A stretch of DNA of 13,657 nt, taken from positions 1 to 13,657 of the forward strand of contig KN880876.1 in assembly GCA_000934385.1 (NCBI GenBank), written 5' to 3'. The translations under genes were made by a program, and so were the position numbers. The notes beneath the pieces were generated by a model, which saw only the letters and a program-made list of their open reading frames with translations, did not search any database and had not been told where the DNA came from. This document shows, in pieces, positions 8,401 to 13,657 of the stretch. Position 1 is the first letter of the stretch; every line of letters starts with the position of its first letter. The DNA comes from Cylindrobasidium torrendii FP15055 ss-10. Taxonomy: Eukaryota > Basidiomycota > Agaricomycetes > Agaricales > Physalacriaceae.

Positions 8401-10709
8401 CGCACTGGCAACGTTCCTAGGACGCCCTTGTGGTTCTAAGGGCATAAGCTTTCCCATCAAGTGCTAGAAATTAGACGTACTAGAGACAGCACGCGTTTCA
8501 TTGAGCTCCTCAGACGGACCGTTGGCGGGTTGCGGGTCAATAACATCTTTGTGCAAAGAGTAGCGGGTGACGATGAAACGGGCATTGGACGCAGATAGAA
8601 GCTGATAAGCTCGTTTTGCTTTTTGACGAGGTCCTAGCGTTTCATAAACTAGGGTTGGATGAGTATTGGGTCATGAAGTTGCGCAAGATTTCCTACCGGC
8701 ATGGGTATCCGGCTCTGTCCAAGGAGAACCATCTGGGGCTAGCGGCCACGGCGATGGGGACAGCCCGCCGACCTCGAAGGCTGCGGAGAAGGAAGAAAAG
8801 TCCATTTTCATCGACGATGCCGACGATGGTAGTTGACGTATGGTGTGTAGACACTTCAAGAAGAGCGAGCGCGTCGTGAAGTCAAGTTGGCTTTGGGCCG
8901 TCATAATCACACGGCCCTCCGACGCGAAGTTAAGCTCCGGAGTGTACCAACAGCGCCTGAGTCGTTAGGGTTGCAGAAAAACGAGGCAGCAAGAACATAC
9001 ATTGAGCGAGTATCCGACGTGTCTGACGAAGCCCCGGTGCGTTGACCGTCCCCAAAGGATCTGCTTTCCGCATCCGCGGCGACGCCTTCCCCTTCAATAT
9101 CATCATCGCGCGTATATGATGAAGGTCTGTTGATTGAGGGCGTCAATGATAGCCGGGGAAGGAACAAGAAACGACGCTCACATAGCGTTGACGTCGCGCA
9201 TGTCTGCAGTGAGCTGGAAAGGCGTACGATCCTCATTTGCTGCAACATTGAAAGTCGTACCGCCATCTAGTACGGCGCGCTGAGGATAAAGAATGAAAAC
9301 CCAGCGATACGCCCACGGTTTTATATCCTTCACATCAGCAATGCTCGGCGGCGCCAATGGGGGAGTTCCTCCGTGCCATCGTAGACCAGAAAAGCCGACG
9401 ACAACATGACCATCTAGCAGCACGTACACGCCGAGTTCTACGAGGTGGAAACGACCGCCTTCATAGCCATCTGGTAGGTCACTGTTGGAAACCATCGTTG
9501 ACATTGCGGAGAGCGCGTCGCCCCCGTCATTGTGTTTGAGCCCAAATATCTTCATCTCTGACATGACTTCCTCTGGAATTGCGATGAGCATAGAGTGAGA
9601 TTTCCCGCATTGAAACATACTAGACGTATGAAGATGAGGTGTGGCTAGATTCATTTGCCCTCCAGAATACAGACAGTTGCGCGCGCAACCAATGCGAGGC
9701 ATGTTGTTCAGTTCAGCCGAGTCGTCAAGAATTGCGTATTCTTCAGGCTGACGAAGCCGATATGCGTCGACGCCGAGAGGCGTTAGAGTCTGCCGATAGT
9801 TCAGTCGCAAGCGGCTGGAGGAGAGTCTGCAATCATACCTCAAGCGCGCGCTGACACCATTTAGCGTGCACGTCGTCTTGACTCGTACCATCTAGAGAAT
9901 CGCCTTCATACATCTTGGTCCCCGCCGAAGGGGTACACTTATTGCGTTGACGCTGATGGCTCACGGCTATGTTGTAGCAGCGAGTTTCATGCACGGGCTG
10001 TGCTCGTTTTGACTCTTCGAACCGAACGCGCGTTTGAGAGCGTTCATCTCGCGGACCGAGAGCATCATCGCGCAGCCGATCAAGCTGCCGTTTTAGGTCG
10101 TCCCATTCTTCGGCGCTATACTCCTTACTTTGAGAACGCCACGGATTAGCTGAAATTTTGTTTTGAAAGAGAGGACGCACGGTGTGACGACATATGACTG
10201 GAGGACGTCGTCAGCCGGGTTTGCATCTCCCGAGGCGAGATCCCTAGCCCAGATAATGTCGCCCGACTGCATGATGTAGAGACCTGTTGCGATGGTCAAT
10301 AAAGCCGTAATTTTGAGGAGGGAAAGCCACCTTTTCCATCCATTGTGGAATTCGGCCCCTTGGGTATTCCCGCGGCATCGGATTTGACAAATTCGCGAAA
10401 AACGTCGATAAACGGTCGGTCGCGAGAGTTCCAGGCGTAGATAAAATCACGCCCTTTGCCTCGAAGGCGTTCAGGACGGAGTGGATGGTCCTTGGAGACG
10501 TAGAATGGCGGTAGGCGCCGGTCACGATGTCGTGTGGCTGCCGCTACAAACGGCGTTGCCCCATGTCGACAAGAAGGCGGGAGTTCGAGAAATGACCAGT
10601 CACTGCCAACATTTTCTGCTGGTCGCTTTTTAGCTTTTCTACGCTTTGCAAACAATGCATATAGACGACGGGGCAGCGACGCCGGGGCGGGGGCGGTCCT
10701 AGGGGCCAT
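5475..10709 (-). CDS. TET/JBP-type dioxygenase fused to a chromodomain-like module, 1530 aa, 14 exons
   Basis: Exons 10709-10331, 10283-10181, 10127-9839, 9789-9182, 9126-9001, 8956-8697, 8648-8481, 8435-8331, 8288-8163, 8107-7956, 7904-7712, 7661-7491, 7434-7279 and 7231-5475 sum to 4593 nt and stay in frame across 13 introns of 42-56 nt. Several introns are textbook, such as 9000-8957 (GTATGT, CCCTAACG, CTCAG). The N-terminus is basic (AKRRKAKKRP, about 21-30). A 2-oxoglutarate/Fe(II) dioxygenase core of TET/JBP type spans about 337-425, and enzymes of this kind oxidise methylated bases in DNA. A conserved-looking segment (about 503-600), a degenerate AT-hook (QGRPR, 647-651), a basic cluster (PSKRRR), a chromodomain-like module (759-805), an acidic Ser-rich linker (about 870-935) and a large unknown C-terminus follow. 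ATG 10709 has G at -3 and +4. The terminal 587-codon open frame begins at a TTG after a stop, so it is an exon and not a gene. Weakest junctions: introns 8330-8289 and 8480-8436. Nuclear location is inferred. Confidence 0.85.
7806..7997 (-). other. Chromodomain-like module within the 14-exon gene
   Basis: Residues 759-805, encoded across intron 7955-7905, begin EYLVDSIVGHRV and continue YEFLCIWSGDYPAEYIP. This parallels the chromodomain pattern E-Y-x-V-E-x-I-x-x-x-R-V...Y-x-V-x-W-x-G-Y-P...W-E-P. Y760, W781 and Y785 are candidates for the methyl-lysine aromatic cage. The TWEP tryptophan is replaced by Tyr (EYIP), and the GY step carries one extra residue. Histone-tail binding is therefore plausible but not certain. 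Confidence 0.7.
9290..9560 (-). other. TET/JBP dioxygenase catalytic core within the 14-exon gene
   Basis: In exon 4 the motif FGLKHNDGGD supplies the HxD iron ligands (H343, codon 9534-9532; D345, codon 9528-9526). After EGGRFHLVELGVYV and FSGLRWHGGTPP comes the distal iron-binding His (H396, codon 9375-9373). PWAYR then gives the 2-oxoglutarate-binding Arg (R419, codon 9306-9304). Order and spacing follow the double-stranded beta-helix of TET/JBP enzymes, and all four key residues are present, so the site looks competent. Whether the substrate is 5-methylcytosine, another base or protein cannot be read from sequence. Confidence 0.8.
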
Positions 10710-12143
10710 GACGGAGGGAAGACGATCAAAGCGGCTGACAAAGAAATTTCCGCCGACTAGGTTTCGGCGACAGCGTCTTAGTCAGCGCATGATGCATCGA
10801 TTTAAGGCGCGCGCGCCGCCGCGCCACATTTTTTGGCAATTGGGCGAACTGACTTCGGCGACGACGATTGTAAACAATATGCACCAGGTAGACGCTCATT
10901 GTGAGAGCAACTGCAGTACCGCGGTACGAATTGCGAACCGTCTTCGCGCATAGCACAAATCTGCAGTCCTAGAAAGATACCGCGCGCTGAACGCGATGGT
11001 TCAACAATGAGCGTGCCACGAGGTTTTCATTTGCTCGCAGATCGACGTAGAACGCGAATGGATCGGCGGCGCCTTCCGGTAGTCTAGGCTCCGGGCTTAT
11101 AATGCAGACTTATCGACGTACAGTCGACTATATTGTAATGCGTAACCTCGGTTCCCTCATGGGGGTTATGCATTCTGCGATTAATGCATTAACAGACGTG
11201 TGGCTGCCCCACAAACAAGTTTTGTTACCCGCAAAAACCTATGCAGTATCTGATTTATGCATCTTGAGATAATGCATTATGATATAGTTGACTGTACTAC
11301 GCTTCCGGCAAGCTTCATTGAACGGACCTTCTATACGCCATCTTCAGTACGCTTGAATCCGTCTAGCTCTACCATGCTAACTTCTCGTAGGAACCAAGTA
11401 GATACTCTTCCAAATGCATCTCGGACATGGGAGAACTTCGGTCGCGCCCGCCGCCATCTTGACTTGACGAAGCATCGCGGCCCCATAGCCAACGCGATGG
11501 AGCGCACAAAGCTCATGGCGCGATTGAACCGTTCTTCTTAGTTTGGCGGCCACACCCTTGGATCAGTCTACCCATTAGAATAACGTACTATGCAGGACGC
11601 GGAGGACATTAATATTATCATGAAGCGCGCAAGTATGAGGGCAAGATTGCGAAGCAAGTTTCCTGATAATACTTCGCGATGTTTTGTCAACTAATCCGTT
11701 CTTAGGCTCCTATCCCTGGCTTACGCTCGATAGTCGTATCTCTCATCCCAGGCAATGGGAAAGACTTAGCGCCTGCCGCTGCTGAGATTCATAGGCAACT
11801 GCAGCGCATCTAAGCGCGCAATACTTCTGCACTCCCGTCTTGTAGGCTCTATCAACATTCCGCTTCCTCTTACCCACGGCCTCAATGCGCCCGTTCACGC
11901 CGACCCTTTCTACCTACAATCAGCTTGGGCACCTCCTTCCATCCACCGAGTGCAAGCGAGTCCGGTCAACGCTCTCGTAGCATGTGCACAAGCCCCGCGA
12001 CGCAACGCCGGTCGCCTTTGATCAGAATGAAGCCGCGCCCAAACCCCTTGCTATGCGAACTACCTTGCTTGTTCACACGACGGCTTACACCAAAACTGCA
12101 TTCATTGTGCCCTACTTGCTGATGATACGGGGATAACTATAGG
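10710..12143. other. 1.4 kb intergenic region
   Basis: This lies between the start of the dioxygenase gene and the stop of the next gene. Near 10710 it should hold the dioxygenase promoter and leader. I see no TATA box, but there is a CpG-dense palindrome GGCGCGCGCGCC at 10806-10817. The middle holds the ATGCAT cluster. About 11250-11540 and 11700-12015 contain short open stretches on the + strand, including an uninterrupted run after a possible acceptor (CTTAG, about 11705) reading PGNGKDLAPAAAEIHRQL. I could not join these into a gene. They may be decayed exons. Confidence 0.4.
11137..11279. repeat. Cluster of ATGCAT palindromes with paired spacing
   Basis: Two similar composite units occur: TTATGCAT at 11166 with TTAATGCATTAA at 11181-11192, and TTATGCAT at 11255 with TAATGCATTA at 11270-11279. 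Within each unit the two ATGCAT cores are 15-16 nt apart. AATGCGTAACC (11137-11147) also pairs as an inverted repeat with GGTTATGCATT (11164-11174; 10 of 11 positions) around a 16-nt loop. The cluster could be a binding-site array or an eroded transposon end. Confidence 0.6.
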
Positions 12144-13657
12144 CTAAGACGCGCGATCCTCGGGATGTAGAAGGGGATGCGGACCCTTCCTCGCCTTGAG
12201 CTCTCCGCGAGCCCCATCTGTGAGCGACGCAAGCCAGGTTTTGTCATAACAATCTTCGGACAATCCAATCGGCGCCTGCGTCTTGACGTTGTTGCTCACC
12301 ACATTCGTGTACTCCCGGGGTGCCCTCTGAGTAGCGTGTTTTCCGGCTAGGTCGATGGCGTGCATTTCACGAGTGGTGTTCGCTGAGAGGAAGCGATGTC
12401 GCTTCACCATTCGAACCATCCGAACCACCTGTCCAACCGTCCTCGGTTCTTCGTCCTCGCTAGACATCCCGTTGACCCCCAACTCCTTCGTAAGGTCTTG
12501 CCGCTGCTTCCACATCTGGTACTCTGGGGTGCTAGGCGCGTATTTCTTCATTTGCAGCCCAGAAGTCTTAGACCGCTTGTTATACTTCTGGAAAACGTGA
12601 GACAAGCGAGGCTGTTTGATTCAAGGAACGGCTTACTTGCTGCTTACGCGAACGAGCCATAGCAGCGAGCTTGTTCTCGGCCTTCGTTTGAATAGCGCGT
12701 TTGAGGGCTTCCTCCGGGGTCTCCGTCTTCCCATCGATGACGCGCGGATAGGCGAGCTTCCAGTTCTTCTGAGCAATGTCGGTCCAGTGCCATAGCAAGG
12801 ATACCAAGACTTTGTGTTGAAGAGGAGGGATGGCGCCGTCCCAATCGTTGACGCCGTTGTCAATCAGGTATGTGGCCATTGCTTGGATGCAGGATTTATT
12901 CCACTTCGAGGTCCTGAAATCGGGACCGAAATAGAGCGTTCGATTGTTTTCAGGGAACGGCGCGCCATCTTCAACGGCTTTGACGTCCTCGAGAGCGGCT
13001 TGCTCATAGGTGAAGAAATCACTGAGATGCTTCGGTCCAACGAGCATGAGGAACATGCCCCGTGCATAAGTCTGGAAGATGGCATGAACAACCAAGACGT
13101 AGCATGAAACCGTTTGACTTACCCTCATCAGCATTGCCTCAGCGGTCGGAACGTCAGCAAAACGGTCCTCAATGACGTCGCGGTGGTAAGCACGACTGCC
13201 TTCATGGTACCTGTGCTTTGTTCTTGCAGCAACATTGCCATTCAACGTTCCAGCATGCTTGATGACAAGCGCAGCAAACTTCTTGAACACGATTTTGAGC
13301 AGCACCTTGACCTGCTCCCTCGTAAGAGCGCGAGATGTATCTGAAGCGCATGAGACAAAATCAGCGGGGGAAATTGTAATAGTACCAGCGCGCGCCTCAT
13401 CATCGACCTCCATGTCGCTTTGGTCCATATTCACGTCAAAGTCGAGATCCATATCGTCGGACGCCTAATCTTGAATTAGCATTGGTAACAAGGAATGTGA
13501 CGGAACTCACGTCGTTGACCGGCGCCTTTCGTGTGGCAGCACCCTTGGCGGAGTCGGCCTTAGCTCTGGCTCTGGCATCCTCGGCGGCTCTGGCTCTGGC
13601 ATCCTCGGCGGCTCTGGCTCTGGCATCCTCGGCGGCTCTGGCTCTGGCATCCTCGGC
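12144..13657 (-). CDS. Uncharacterised basidiomycete-family protein, 5'-truncated by the window edge
   Basis: Exons 13657-13511 (partial), 13464-13123, 13071-12637 and 12587-12144 join in phase 0 across consensus introns: GTGAGT with branch GCTAATT and acceptor TTAG; GTAAGT to TCCAG; GTAAGC to TCCAG. At least 455 residues are present. The N-terminal part is an Ala/Arg/Glu/Asp repeat, followed by a basic patch, an acidic Asp/Met-rich stretch (MDLDFDVNMDQSDMEVDDEA), a helical middle region with a Trp-rich segment (SLLWHWTDIAQKNWKL), and a basic C-terminal part. LGVNGMSSEDEE and EDCYDKTWLASL resemble a recurrent agaricomycete family whose members carry GMSSDE and a terminal YD..WL. I know no function for it. 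A 45-nt stretch (13385-13341) could be a further intron whose removal keeps the frame. The true start lies beyond the window. Confidence 0.8.
13564..13657 (-). repeat. 24-bp coding minisatellite
   Basis: Units start at 13564, 13588, 13612 and 13636; the last has 22 nt and is cut by the window edge. Copies are identical over the visible 94 nt. Being 24 nt long, each unit adds eight residues (AEDARARA on the - strand) without changing frame. Such residues favour a charged alpha-helix. Identity between units points to recent expansion or homogenisation. Confidence 0.9.

Noticed and set aside
8464..8480. A 17-nt intron (GTACGTCTAATTTCTAG) in the dioxygenase gene
   Set aside because: It has donor, branch-like and acceptor signals but is far below fungal intron size. 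The 45-nt choice with the acceptor at 8436 keeps frame and fits the other introns.
10534..10953. 139-codon + strand open frame
   Set aside because: It is antisense to exon 1 and the leader of the dioxygenase gene. Its Arg/Ala/Ser-rich composition is typical of a shadow frame.
11697..12015. A + strand gene with exons reading PGNGKDLAPAAAEIHRQL and INIPLPLTHGLNAP
   Set aside because: No donor follows the first segment before its stop, and no ATG or domain was found. At most these are decayed exons.
1..13657. CRISPR arrays, tRNA, rRNA, bacterial promoters or operons
   Set aside because: No regularly spaced repeats with unique spacers and no RNA-gene cores were seen. The intron-rich genes show that the DNA is eukaryotic.

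Overview
The window looks like nuclear DNA of a mushroom-type fungus (Basidiomycota, probably Agaricomycetes). Long reading frames join in frame across introns of only 42-63 nt, with GTRNGY-type donors, frequent CTRAY-like branch points and YAG acceptors. The gene families I recognise (TET/JBP dioxygenase, GGS/DxD nucleotidyltransferase-like protein, a GMSSDEE-type orphan family) are ones I associate with agaricomycetes. No rRNA, tRNA, CRISPR or prokaryote-style operon is visible. I identified families by eye, without a database search.

Layout: positions 1-1545 hold a purine tract, a 112-bp foldback repeat, a probable LINE (non-LTR retrotransposon) tail on the + strand, and a weak small secreted-protein candidate on the - strand. 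Positions 1546-3268 (-) carry a complete six-exon gene for a 482-residue nucleotidyltransferase-like protein with a TATA box. Positions 3555-4401 (-) look like a broken relic of an NLR/STAND N-terminal region that stops just before the NACHT P-loop would be expected. Positions 4402-5474 have no supported gene.

Positions 5475-10709 (-) are the centrepiece. Fourteen exons splice in frame into one 1530-residue protein. Its N-terminal half is a TET/JBP-type Fe(II)/2-oxoglutarate dioxygenase with an apparently complete active site (H343, D345, H396, R419). A chromodomain-like module follows at about 759-805, then a long C-terminal region of unknown function. It therefore combines a DNA-base-oxidation enzyme with a chromatin-reader-like module.

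Positions 10710-12143 are intergenic, with a cluster of ATGCAT palindromes. Positions 12144-13657 (-) carry a gene of an uncharacterised basidiomycete family. It runs off the right edge inside an in-frame 24-bp minisatellite.

All three well-supported genes and the NLR-like relic are on the - strand. Relics, foldback DNA and orphan families suggest a transposon-rich accessory region. TET/JBP genes in agaricomycetes are known to be expanded and linked to KDZ (Kyakuja-Dileera-Zisupton) transposons, but I see no KDZ transposase here.
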